This document shows, one piece after another, positions 44,713 to 52,996 of a DNA stretch of 64,000 nt. Source of the stretch: Planctomycetota bacterium (GTDB taxonomy: Bacteria; Planctomycetota; Planctomycetia; Gemmatales; Gemmataceae); assembly GCA_021413735.1 (NCBI GenBank), contig JAIOPV010000118.1:1-64000 (forward strand), given 5' to 3'. Each line of letters starts with the position of its first letter. Position 1 is the first letter of the stretch. The position numbers and the translations under genes were made by a program. The notes beneath the pieces are model-generated. The model saw only the letters and a program-made list of their open reading frames with translations. It did no database searches and was not told the DNA's origin.

Positions 44713-45075
44713 TCACAGTAACCCGCCGAGGACAGAGAGCAGTTCCGCCTCGGCGAAGGGTTTGGTCATGTAGCCATCGGCTCCCTGCTTGAGCCCCCAG
44801 AAGCGATCGCTGTCCTGGGATTTGCTGGTGAGTAGGACAATCTTGATTCCTTGAGTACCCGGTGCCGTCTTCAATTGCCGACACACTTGAAACCCGTTCT
44901 TTCGTGGAAGTACGACATCAAGGAGGATCAAATCCGGTTGCTCGGCAGCGGCTTTCGCCAGCGCATCTTCTCCATCGATCGCAGTGATGACGCGATAGCC
45001 GTTGCTCAGAAGCGCGTTGCTGACGAGCTTCAATTCCGTCGGGCTGTCGTCCACGACGAGGATTGTCCGGGACAT
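44713..45075 (-). CDS. CheY-like single-domain response regulator
   Basis: A 120-aa receiver. ATG 45075 is chosen because the receiver begins right there (SRTILVVDDSPTELK); the open frame reaches to 45279 but the extra part is not receiver-like. Acidic pocket DD at 9-10, phosphoacceptor Asp in LILLDVVLPRKNGF (about residue 53), Thr in VLLTSKSQ and Lys in YMTKPF. No output domain. Likely phosphorylated by the CheA in the same operon. Confidence 0.88.
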   Translation of the reverse strand: MSRTILVVDDSPTELKLVSNALLSNGYRVITAIDGEDALAKAAAEQPDLILLDVVLPRKNGFQVCRQLKTAPGTQGIKIVLLTSKSQDSDRFWGLKQGADGYMTKPFAEAELLSVLGGLL

Positions 45076-45124
45076 CGGCGAGCCTCCCTGGGTAGAACTC
45101 CTTGGTCCTGATTCAAAGGGTGAG

Positions 45125-45691
45125 TCAATCTGGCAGGTCGCGAATTTGCGTGTTGAATTCACCGAGGAAACCGCTCGCGGCTTCGACCCAAGTGCGAGCG
45201 GCCACCGACGACGGAAACGCTCCGGTGAACAATGCGAAGTACGCCGAGAGAGTCTCGAACGCGGCGAGCAGACACGCACGAATCTGCGGCCCGACGCTGT
45301 CGTCGCGGTTCGTGACCGCCGACCAGATGGATTTGAACACGCCGGTTGGCGCGGCTTGTCGCGCTTCGTGCGTTGCCATCAGAAACGCGCCGGCTTTCGC
45401 GAGCGCATCGGCTTGCAACGCATTCAGATTGTCCGGAAGGTTCACCGCCGTCGCCACCGCCTCACACTCCGCGATCATGCCTTCGATCGCATCAAGGATG
45501 GGTTTCACGTTTCCGCGAACCCGCTCAGGGATGCGACCACGACGCGCTTCGAGATCCGACAACAGAGTCACGAGTGCGGTGATCCACTCTTCGGCAGAGA
45601 AGGTCGGCTCTGGCGGCGATGGTGGTTCTGGTTGTGGGTTGTCCACGGGCGCATCGTCGGGTCTGCGGTGAATTTTCAAGGCAGAGGTCAT
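45125..45691 (-). CDS. hypothetical helical protein in the chemosensory operon
   Basis: A 188-aa protein of unknown family. After a Pro-rich start (residues 10-30) it is almost all helix: EEWITALVTLLSDLEARR, VKPILDAIEGMIAECEAVA, AFETLSAYFALFTGAF. It sits 34 bp behind the TPR-response regulator and 49 bp ahead of the CheY-like gene on the same strand, so it likely belongs to the pathway. No catalytic motif (CheC/CheX/CheZ/CheR) was recognised; a structural or phosphatase-like role cannot be ruled in or out. Confidence 0.65.
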   Translation of the reverse strand: MTSALKIHRRPDDAPVDNPQPEPPSPPEPTFSAEEWITALVTLLSDLEARRGRIPERVRGNVKPILDAIEGMIAECEAVATAVNLPDNLNALQADALAKAGAFLMATHEARQAAPTGVFKSIWSAVTNRDDSVGPQIRACLLAAFETLSAYFALFTGAFPSSVAARTWVEAASGFLGEFNTQIRDLPD

Positions 45692-45725
45692 GAGTCGGCT
45701 CGGCTCAGTTAGGGGGAGGTTCGAT

Positions 45726-46691
45726 TCAGACTTTCACAGCAGGGCAGTGTTTGCGCACGGCTGCCAACAAAGCATCGGGCTGGAGAGGTTTTGAGAGGTA
45801 GGCATTCGTTCCCGCGAGCCGACCGCGAATCTTGTCGAAGAATCCATCCTTTCCAGTGAGCATGATGACTGGAACCTTCTGGGTATCGGGATTCCGTCGA
45901 ACGAGTCGGCAGAGTTCGTAGCCATCCATTCCCGGCATTGCCACATCAAGCAGGATCAGTGTCGGAACGCCAATTTCTCGAATTCGGTCGAGCGCGGTCG
46001 ATCCATCCTCGGCTTCGATGACTCGGAAGCCAGCGGCGGTCATGGTCATGGCAACCAGTTTTCGGATCGTGCGGCTATCGTCGACAATCAGAACTGTTTC
46101 CTGCGGCGGGGTTCTCCGATTTTCCAGCCGGGGGACGATTTTTGTGTCAGTTTTCGCCGCGCTGACAGTCGGTGCATCGCTCAGCGCCTGTTTCGGAGCC
46201 TGTTCTGCGGGCGGTGCTGCTGCGAGTTTTGCGCGATAATGAAGCACGCCCCGTTTCGCAGCCGCGTTCTCGGGGTTAATCTCCAGCGCTCGCCCAAGGT
46301 GCGCGAGAGCTTCTGTTGGGGACTCTGCCACACTTGCGAGCCACACCCATGCAGTTTCGTTGCGTGGTTCGTTGGCGATCACGGAACGGAGCAACCGTCG
46401 AGCGGTCTGTGGGTCTTTCGCCTTCACGGCGGCGATGCCCGCTTGCAAGCGAGCCGGTCCGAGAGCAGCCTTCGCCTTCTCGTTATTTGGGTTTAACGCA
46501 AGGATCGACTCCAAAGCGCGACACGCTTCAGCAGGCGATTCCGCAACTCCAGCAAGCCATTGCCAGGCGGTTTCGTTTCGGGGATCGAGTCTCGTCGCCT
46601 CGAGCAAGAGGAGGCGGGTGCGTGGCTTATCGTTCGCTCGAACCGCGATGGTGGCTTCCCGAAGCAAGTCGATCACATTCGGGTTAGTCAT
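45726..46691 (-). CDS. TPR-response regulator fusion
   Basis: A 321-aa protein. ATG 46691 with AGGAAGG upstream is preferred to an earlier start at 46715. Residues about 5-160 form TPR-like helical repeats, two of which are nearly identical (DPRNETAWQWLAGVAESP and EPRNETAWVWLASVAESP). An Ala/Pro linker precedes the receiver (about 195-315): VLIVDDSRTIRKLV, LILLDVAMPGMDGYEL, VIMLTGKDGF, YLSKPLQP. It would couple phosphorylation by CheA to protein-protein contacts through the TPRs, similar in logic to PatA/TaxP-type regulators. Confidence 0.88.
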   Translation of the reverse strand: MTNPNVIDLLREATIAVRANDKPRTRLLLLEATRLDPRNETAWQWLAGVAESPAEACRALESILALNPNNEKAKAALGPARLQAGIAAVKAKDPQTARRLLRSVIANEPRNETAWVWLASVAESPTEALAHLGRALEINPENAAAKRGVLHYRAKLAAAPPAEQAPKQALSDAPTVSAAKTDTKIVPRLENRRTPPQETVLIVDDSRTIRKLVAMTMTAAGFRVIEAEDGSTALDRIREIGVPTLILLDVAMPGMDGYELCRLVRRNPDTQKVPVIMLTGKDGFFDKIRGRLAGTNAYLSKPLQPDALLAAVRKHCPAVKV

Positions 46692-46798
46692 CGTTCCTTC
46701 CTGTCCTCGGTTCACCTAAAAAGCACATTCTGAGAAGAACCTGACCACGACATATAGCGACCACCGTGCCGTTGGGATTGAACGATGCACTTATTCGG

Positions 46799-46954
46799 TC
46801 ATTTCTTCACGAACTGGTCGATCCCTTCCTGCTTCCACACTCGAAGTGTCGCTTCATCCTTCGGGTTGATCTTCACGCCGAGCGCATTCACTGGAACTTC
46901 CGATTTCTTCTGAAGTTCGATCCAGGTTTTCTTCATTCGAGGGTCGAGAGGCAT
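46799..46954 (-). CDS. 51-aa small protein
   Basis: A 51-residue charged, soluble protein (begins MPLDPRMKKTWIELQKK and ends EGIDQFVKK) with AAGGAG 10 nt before the ATG. It begins 15 bp after the M16 peptidase stop and ends 107 bp before the TPR-response regulator, so it is part of the same transcript. No known domain is recognised; the codon use is like the neighbours, which supports a real gene. Confidence 0.65.
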   Translation of the reverse strand: MPLDPRMKKTWIELQKKSEVPVNALGVKINPKDEATLRVWKQEGIDQFVKK

Positions 46955-46969
46955 GGGCGGTCTCCTTAT

Positions 46970-48295
46970 TCACCGTGAGAAGGTCGCGGCGGCGGTCCGT
47001 TCTGCGACGAAAGATTGTGAGGCTGGAATCAGCAGGTCTTGCAGCGTTTCTCGTGTGATGTGCGGGGTCTCAGGTGCTACCACCACCAACGCGGGAAAAC
47101 GAAGTGCCTGATTCAAACGACCGGCTAAGCCGGCGAGAGAATCGACATCGACTGACTCAATTTCCCGTTGGAGAGTTTCGGTCGGTATTGCGTGACCGAA
47201 ATACAACTCTTGCGTCACGAGTCGGCTGAAAAGTGTCGAGGCATCCTGTCCGCCGAGCAGATGCTGCCCGCGGAGTTGCATCTTCGCCCGCCACAGTTCT
47301 TCGGTGGTGATAGGGTCTGTTCCACTGGCCAGAGCACACAGACTATCCCACGACAATGAGACAACTTTCATTAAATCTTCAGGAGCGGTCGCGCCTTCGA
47401 TCACGAGCAAACCCGCGTCGGCATACGCCTGATATTCCGCAGCGATGTGGAAGGCCAATCCGCGTGTTTCGCGAACATCACGGAACAACCTCGAACTGAT
47501 CCCACCACCGAGGATCGTCGTGAGAAGATGCCAGCCGTATCGATCGGGACTGGCGTAGACCGGCGCAGGGATCGCGAGAGCAAAATAGGCTTGGTTCACC
47601 GGGTGCGTTTTCACCACGACGCCGCCGCGATATTGCGGACGCGGGCACTGTCGCGGACCGGCCTGACCGATCATTCGCCAGAAGCCGTCTCGCACTTGCG
47701 CGACGAAATCATCGTGATCGACACCACCCGCCGCCGCCACGATGAGACGATCCGGCAGATACGTGCGATGCGTGAAGTAGATCACATCTTCGCGGGTGAG
47801 TTTGCTCACCGTATCGGGCTGTCCCGCCACGGGGCGACCCAGCGGATGATCCGGCCACACGAGCGATTTCAGGCAGTCGTTGACCAACCGATCGGGTTGG
47901 TCCGCCAGTGTCGCGAGTTCGCGCCCAATAGCACCTCGTTGAGCGGCAACGCATTCTTCCGGGAAGGTGGAATTGAGGAGCAAATCACCAAACAGATCAA
48001 GGACGTAGGGGGCGTATTCATCAAGAACTGTGGCGGCGTAGCACGTGTAATCCCGCGTGATGAAACCTCCAACCTGCCCACCAAGGCTGTCGATCAAGCG
48101 AGCGATTGCAAGTCCATCGCGATTACTGGTGCCTTCAAACATGAGGTGTTCGGTCAAATGCGCAAGCCCGGCCATCTCGATCGGTTCGTCCCTTGGACCA
48201 ACGTCGAGTAGCGCACCAATCGCGCAAGATCGAAGACCTGGAATGGTGTGGGTCACGACCCGAACACCATTTTCAAGTGTCGCAGTTCGGTACAT
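46970..48295 (-). CDS. M16 (insulinase) family zinc peptidase
   Basis: A 441-aa single M16 protein, the length of mitochondrial-processing-peptidase/PqqL-type subunits. The inverted zinc motif HLTEHLMFEGT (HxxEH; about residues 46-56) is intact, and the third ligand Glu is likely in GAIGRELATLADQ about 75 residues on. The C-terminal half carries the second M16 domain (VVVKTHPVNQAYFALAI; ILGGGISSRLFRDVRETRG). No signal peptide. It heads the minus-strand array that includes the chemosensory genes; a link in function is not evident. Confidence 0.9.
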   Translation of the reverse strand: MYRTATLENGVRVVTHTIPGLRSCAIGALLDVGPRDEPIEMAGLAHLTEHLMFEGTSNRDGLAIARLIDSLGGQVGGFITRDYTCYAATVLDEYAPYVLDLFGDLLLNSTFPEECVAAQRGAIGRELATLADQPDRLVNDCLKSLVWPDHPLGRPVAGQPDTVSKLTREDVIYFTHRTYLPDRLIVAAAGGVDHDDFVAQVRDGFWRMIGQAGPRQCPRPQYRGGVVVKTHPVNQAYFALAIPAPVYASPDRYGWHLLTTILGGGISSRLFRDVRETRGLAFHIAAEYQAYADAGLLVIEGATAPEDLMKVVSLSWDSLCALASGTDPITTEELWRAKMQLRGQHLLGGQDASTLFSRLVTQELYFGHAIPTETLQREIESVDVDSLAGLAGRLNQALRFPALVVVAPETPHITRETLQDLLIPASQSFVAERTAAATFSR

Positions 48296-48664
48296 TAGCT
48301 TTGCTGGATGGTAAACTGCAGAAGTTACTTAAGTCGAAACTCATGTTTAGTCATGATTGAAGCGGTTGGGGAGATTGCCGGTTCAAGCAGACTGATGGGA
48401 TGTTGGGTCGGTTGCACGCAACCGCTTATTGGGGAGAGAATCCGCTACCTCGCGAATCAACTTTACGATATGGTGGGCCGCCTGACGGGCAACAGGAACT
48501 TTGTGAAATTCCCTCCGCTCGTGAGTATTTAACAGCGTGACAACGTTTAGATTTCGGCTTGGAAGAGCTCCGGGTGTGACCGGGCAGACGACATGCCGCA
48601 AGGCAGAACAAGCCGTCGGTGCTCTCAGCCGGCCATGACTCAAACTCGGGAGAAGAACGAAGGA
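48296..48664. other. intergenic, nothing recognised
   Basis: This stretch must contain the promoter of the M16-led operon, but I cannot identify it; no gene, repeat or RNA is visible. Confidence 0.4.
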
Positions 48665-48686
48665 AGCCGAGGAACAATCCTCGGCT
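48665..48686. terminator. hairpin after the cytochrome-like gene
   Basis: AGCCGAGGA (48665-48673), loop ACAA, TCCTCGGCT (48678-48686): a perfect 9-bp stem 31 bp past the stop of the minus-strand gene. The same core hairpin recurs at 52948-52975 behind another minus-strand gene. Confidence 0.65.
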
Positions 48687-48717
48687 CGCTCGTCTGGCTT
48701 GACCCCGTTAAGGCTGA

Positions 48718-50679
48718 TTACTTCCCCTTGGCGTCTTTCAAGGCAGTCTCAAGGAACAACTTTACCTCATCGAGTTTCGCCGGGTCGTTCGCACGGAAGA
48801 GTTCGTGTTCCGGTTCGTCCAGCGGTGGCATGTCCTTGTCCACGCCAACCCGTTGCAGCAGTCGGGTCAGAACTTCCTGTTGCCGGAACCGATCGGCCCC
48901 CTTCAACCACGCCTCGCGAGACTTCTTGTCGAACGGGTCGAAGGCCAACGCCGGAAGGGGTTCAGCAAATCGTGCCCGCCCTTCGCCGCGCACCTCGTGA
49001 CAACGCAAGCATGCGGTCGTGGGGATCACCCGGGGTTCCACTTCGGCCTTCCCCTGAGATGGAGCAAAGACCGAACTCGAAGCGTACTGCTCGCGGTTGG
49101 GCGCGAAACCCGCTGGAATCCCATGCGTCTCTCGCAACACCTCGTCGAGCCCCTTCACAAACCGATCCTTGAAATCCTCTCGATCGGGAAGGATGCCCCC
49201 TTCGAGCGCGTCCTGAAAGCTCGGCCCCTCGAACACTTGCCGGGCAAGCGTTGCCACGACGACCTTCGGCTTGTTCACACGCTTGGCAGCGTCGATCAGG
49301 GACTTCGCGAGGAACGCCCGATCACCTTCACTGAGCCCGATCGATCGTGCCAGCGACGCCGTGCTCACGATCTGCGAAGGCTGAATGGGAGCCTTCACCG
49401 GGAGTCGAAGGAAAGCATTCGGGTTGCTCGGTTGTGCCCTGCTGACGAGGCCATGATCTCCGAGGATGCGGCCGACGTCGTATTTTCCGACCAATTCGGC
49501 GCTGCCGCTCCAAGCTCCCCCGCCGTTGCCGACCGATCCCGCCGGGCTGAAATCCAGGAGTACACTCGACTTCTCCGCCTTGCGGATGGTAACCCAATCC
49601 GACGCGAGCGTCGGGAACTGGCGAGCGAGCAGATTGTTCGCCTCGACAGCCGTGTCGCGGTCGATCTTCTCCAGAGTACCCGCTGAGGTGATGCCGACGA
49701 GGAGCGCTACCAGCGCCTTGCGGCCCTGCACGTCGCGACTGAGTAAACGGAACCCCTCGCGGTTCAGAGAAAGGCTCGCACCCATCCGCACGGCCGCGTC
49801 CACCTCGGGAGCCTGTGCCGTGAACAGAGCCATGCCGTCGATTCGGTCTTGAGGCCCGAAACGCGGGACTCCTGTCGCCGGGAGGAAGGCAAGTTCCGTG
49901 GCTCGTCGCACGACGTCGTTGTGAGTCGTGTTCGACCACGGGCCGTTGCCGAGAATCGGCCCACGGTTCTTGTGGCAACTGAAGCAACGGACTCCATCCA
50001 GCACCCGGATCTGCGGGTCACCGCCGACGTCCTCGATCACGCCGAAGTCGAACTTCATCCGGCGTGGGTTCCACGAGATGAACTCGATTGATCGAACCTG
50101 CGGGGCACCGATGACAGGTTTCTCCATGTTGACCGCGAGGAACAGTCGGCCGTTGAGGTTGGGGCGGTTCGGTGCGGTGGTACTCAGTGGCCCGACTTTC
50201 GACGTGACAAGGACCCGTGGGTTCGCAAGCCCCGATTCAAGCGACACTGCCGAGAACGGCACCGGGAGTTGAACGAAGTCGCCGAGTTGAGCGAGCGTCT
50301 GCTGAAGCTGCGTTCCGGTTGCGGGAATCTTCCCGCCGTTGGCGGTGATGACGGCGGTAAGGGCACTGGCTTCGTCGAGCGGCGTTTCGAGCTTCGGAGC
50401 AGCCTTCACGACAGGCCCCTTGAGCTGCGCCGCCAGCCGGCGAGCCTCAGACTGAGCCGTCTGCATGATCGCAGCCGCCTCTTGCCGTACTGCCGTCTGA
50501 TCCTTGGCCGAGTACCCGGCCTGGGGACCGTTGCCGTAGCCGCCACCAAGGGCTCCCTTGCCTCCACCGGGCGGTCCCTTCCCTCCGAAGGGTGGCGGCC
50601 CTTGCGGGAATCCGTCGCCGTTCAGTCCGACCATTGTGCCGACCGCCAGCGCGGCCGCGACCCACCATCGAGTTGCCAT
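48718..50679 (-). CDS. secreted cytochrome c-like protein with two CxxCH haem sites
   Basis: A 653-aa exported protein. ATG 50679 opens the signal peptide (ATRWWVAAALAVGTMVGLNG); a TTG four codons upstream is less likely. After a Gly/Pro-rich linker (GGKGPPGGGKGALGGGYG) the body has two haem-binding motifs: CFSCHKNRGPILGN (about residue 238) and CLRCHEVRGEGRARF (about 545). The C-terminal segment is like the Planctomycete cytochrome domains. Likely a periplasmic electron carrier or oxidase-like partner of the haem dehydrogenases this lineage uses. No catalytic motif other than haem sites was recognised. Confidence 0.83.
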   Translation of the reverse strand: MATRWWVAAALAVGTMVGLNGDGFPQGPPPFGGKGPPGGGKGALGGGYGNGPQAGYSAKDQTAVRQEAAAIMQTAQSEARRLAAQLKGPVVKAAPKLETPLDEASALTAVITANGGKIPATGTQLQQTLAQLGDFVQLPVPFSAVSLESGLANPRVLVTSKVGPLSTTAPNRPNLNGRLFLAVNMEKPVIGAPQVRSIEFISWNPRRMKFDFGVIEDVGGDPQIRVLDGVRCFSCHKNRGPILGNGPWSNTTHNDVVRRATELAFLPATGVPRFGPQDRIDGMALFTAQAPEVDAAVRMGASLSLNREGFRLLSRDVQGRKALVALLVGITSAGTLEKIDRDTAVEANNLLARQFPTLASDWVTIRKAEKSSVLLDFSPAGSVGNGGGAWSGSAELVGKYDVGRILGDHGLVSRAQPSNPNAFLRLPVKAPIQPSQIVSTASLARSIGLSEGDRAFLAKSLIDAAKRVNKPKVVVATLARQVFEGPSFQDALEGGILPDREDFKDRFVKGLDEVLRETHGIPAGFAPNREQYASSSVFAPSQGKAEVEPRVIPTTACLRCHEVRGEGRARFAEPLPALAFDPFDKKSREAWLKGADRFRQQEVLTRLLQRVGVDKDMPPLDEPEHELFRANDPAKLDEVKLFLETALKDAKGK

Positions 50680-50791
50680 GCGATGCCTCAAAATCGAGTT
50701 TGGACGTGGTGACCGGAAGACGCATCATTCGAGAGACGTGGTACGGGTTGGGGTCGCCCAGAAGACGAAACCCCAACTTCGCGGACATTCC

Positions 50792-51145
50792 TCAACGACT
50801 GGTATTCGATGCTGTCGGATTCTGCGTCGTGGTCTGCTTCGCGGTCTTTTGCTTCGAGGCGGTCAGGTCTGTCGTGACAGGCCGATTCGCCTGCATCTGC
50901 ATCTGCTGGAGGCTGGCGACCCGCATCTGTGCGAGTTGCAGTGGCTGGTTGTAGGCGGATCGCATCTGTGCCAACTGCGATTGCGAACTCGTCTGCGAAT
51001 TCTGTGATCCTGGCACCCCAGTCGTGGCACTTTGCCCACCACCAGCGCAGTGCCCTCCCCCGCGACTTTGGGCGGCGGCCTCGCCAGCCGATACTGCGGT
51101 CAACCCGACCGCGACCACAGCCGCGACCAACATGCGAATACTCAT
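50792..51145 (-). CDS. small secreted Gln/Thr-rich protein
   Basis: A 117-aa protein. ATG 51145 gives a clear signal peptide (SIRMLVAAVVAVGLTAVSAG, cleavage near AAAQ) with GGGAG upstream; an upstream in-frame start at 51238 is not supported. The mature part is low complexity: a GGGHCAGGG stretch, then two similar LAQMRSAYNQPLQ/LAQMRVASLQQMQ repeats and a Thr/Asn-rich tail. Function unknown. It begins 113 bp after the cytochrome-like gene's start region on the same strand but is not obviously co-transcribed. Confidence 0.7.
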   Translation of the reverse strand: MSIRMLVAAVVAVGLTAVSAGEAAAQSRGGGHCAGGGQSATTGVPGSQNSQTSSQSQLAQMRSAYNQPLQLAQMRVASLQQMQMQANRPVTTDLTASKQKTAKQTTTQNPTASNTSR

Positions 51146-51366
51146 GACGAAACTCCCGGTAACCGTGACGTGAAGCGATCCGCCCGCGGTCGCCCACCAA
51201 GGCGACACCTTGACGTCGAACAATAACGCCGGGCTCACGGATGTGAGCGTGGGACGGTGAGGGCCACTAAGTTGTGACGTGGTTGTTAGTGTGCCCGCGT
51301 CTGAATCGTATGTGTCCAGCAGAACGGACGTCGTTGTCAGAACGCGGCAAGTGTTGTCGAATCGCG

Positions 51367-52578
51367 TCAGACTGGGCGGAAGCAGTCGCGGTACTCAATG
51401 GGGGACATGCCAATCTTCGCGCGGAAGGTCACGGAGAGATGGCGGGTATCGTGGAAGCCCGCTGCCGCCGCGATTTGCTTCACGGACAGAGTCGATTCGA
51501 TCAGCATTCGCTTGGCGTACTCCAACCGGAGGCGAATGAGTTCGGCCAACGGTCCGCGGCCCAGACTCGACCGGAACCGTCGCTCAAGCGACGACCGCGA
51601 GACGCCGCCTGCCTGTGCGATGTCATCCACGCCGATGGGCTCATCCAAATGATCGTGGATGTAGCACAGGGCCGACGACAACTGCGGATCGGCCACGGCT
51701 CCGCCGTCGGTGGATCTGCGGGCAACGACCTCTCCTGGGGGAAGCACCAATGGAGATGTTGGGGGACAGCCTCCGGCCATCAACCCGCGCAGCACTTGAG
51801 CGGCTTCGTACCCCATGCCTGCGAGCGGAACCGAGATGCTCGACAACGGCGGCTGGGACGTGAGACACAAGAACTCGTCATTCAATAAGCCAAGGATCGC
51901 AACGTCTTGGGGCACCCGCAACTCGGCCGAACCGCACACCTCAATGAGCCGGTGGGCAAGGGCGTCGTGAGAGGCAAACACCGCAGCGGGTCGTTGGAGT
52001 CCTGACAGCCAGGTCGCTGCTTCAACCCGCGATGTCGGCCTCTCGGAATAGGGGTCGTCGAACGCTCCTGGTGGTGGGGTCTCGCAGCCTTGGCCGGCTT
52101 CACCGAGCCGAGCCGTGAATCCCGCCCGAAGTCGATCACCAGCCAGGCTCTCGCAGTTCCCAACAAAGGCGAAGCGTCGAGGACCAAGTCGGAGGAGGTG
52201 CTCTGCCGCAAGTCGTCCAATTTCTTCCGAGTCGAGCAGGACACGCGGGAAGGGGTGGGTCTTCAGGTCTGCCCCGGTATCGACCACGGGGCCACCCCAC
52301 GCGGCAAGGGCGTCCGCAGTCTGGGGCGTGCGAATCATCGCGATGACCCCATCAGGATTTCCAGCGAGAGCGACGCTGGAGTTGTCGTGCGTGTGAAGCG
52401 CGAGTTGCCAGGACGGATCCTGCTTTGCTGCGTACCGGTAAACGCCTCGGACGATCTCCGGCCACGGCCCCGGACGGAGCGGGAATATCAGCGCGACCTT
52501 GTTCGGTCGGGAAAGCGACACGGGGGTCAAACTTGCCGGGCCTCGACTTCGTTCCGGTGGACTTGAGCGCAGAACCAT
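51367..52578 (-). CDS. XylR-type AraC family transcriptional regulator
   Basis: A 403-aa regulator (start uncertain: ATG 52578, ATG at 52620 or GTG 52521 are open and none has a strong ribosome site). The N-terminal 270 residues are a LacI/periplasmic-binding-type sugar sensor (KVALIFPLRPGPWPEIVRG, ILGLLNDEFLCLT, SISVPLAGMGYEA); the C-terminal 100 are two AraC helix-turn-helix units (IDDIAQAGGVSRSSLERRF, VKQIAAAAGFHDTRHLSVTF). Planctomycetes carry many such regulators, usually for sugar or sulfated-polysaccharide use. No obvious target operon is adjacent. Confidence 0.85.
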   Translation of the reverse strand: MVLRSSPPERSRGPASLTPVSLSRPNKVALIFPLRPGPWPEIVRGVYRYAAKQDPSWQLALHTHDNSSVALAGNPDGVIAMIRTPQTADALAAWGGPVVDTGADLKTHPFPRVLLDSEEIGRLAAEHLLRLGPRRFAFVGNCESLAGDRLRAGFTARLGEAGQGCETPPPGAFDDPYSERPTSRVEAATWLSGLQRPAAVFASHDALAHRLIEVCGSAELRVPQDVAILGLLNDEFLCLTSQPPLSSISVPLAGMGYEAAQVLRGLMAGGCPPTSPLVLPPGEVVARRSTDGGAVADPQLSSALCYIHDHLDEPIGVDDIAQAGGVSRSSLERRFRSSLGRGPLAELIRLRLEYAKRMLIESTLSVKQIAAAAGFHDTRHLSVTFRAKIGMSPIEYRDCFRPV

Positions 52579-52620
52579 TGCGCAATTCGATAAACGGCAA
52601 TTGCCGACGGTCGGAGACAC

Positions 52621-52947
52621 GCTGAGTCTTCACTCGGACCGCGACGGCGGGAATCCAGGTTTCAGCATCATTCCCGGTAGCCATATCGGGGCTCGACGCG
52701 ATTTCCTCGACAATTGAGTGCGTTTGCCCTGCGGTGAGAAGCCGGGGCCAGTTTGCGGAAGCGCTCGCCGGAGGTCAGTACGGTGAGATGAAGCGACGGC
52801 ATGTCGTCACATTGGGATGGGTGAGCCCACAGCAACCTTCGCTTGGCGACCAGCGGCTGTCTGGCGGAAATGACTTCTCGACACGTTAATTACCCGTTCG
52901 CTCCCAAGATGACGAAAAAATACTGGAATGGTGGTGGGAAGAATGCG
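52621..52947. other. intergenic, nothing recognised
   Basis: No gene or structured element stands out in this stretch, which lies upstream of the XylR-type regulator and must contain its promoter. Confidence 0.4.
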
Positions 52948-52975
52948 ACAAGCCGAGGAACACTCCTCGGCTTGT
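52948..52975. terminator. hairpin after the large surface protein gene
   Basis: ACAAGCCGAGGA (52948-52959), loop ACAC, TCCTCGGCTTGT (52964-52975): a perfect 12-bp stem 21 bp past the stop codon of the minus-strand gene. It shares the AGCCGAGGA/TCCTCGGCT core with the hairpin at 48665. Confidence 0.7.
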
Positions 52976-52996
52976 GTGTTGAGAGAAGTAGATTGA

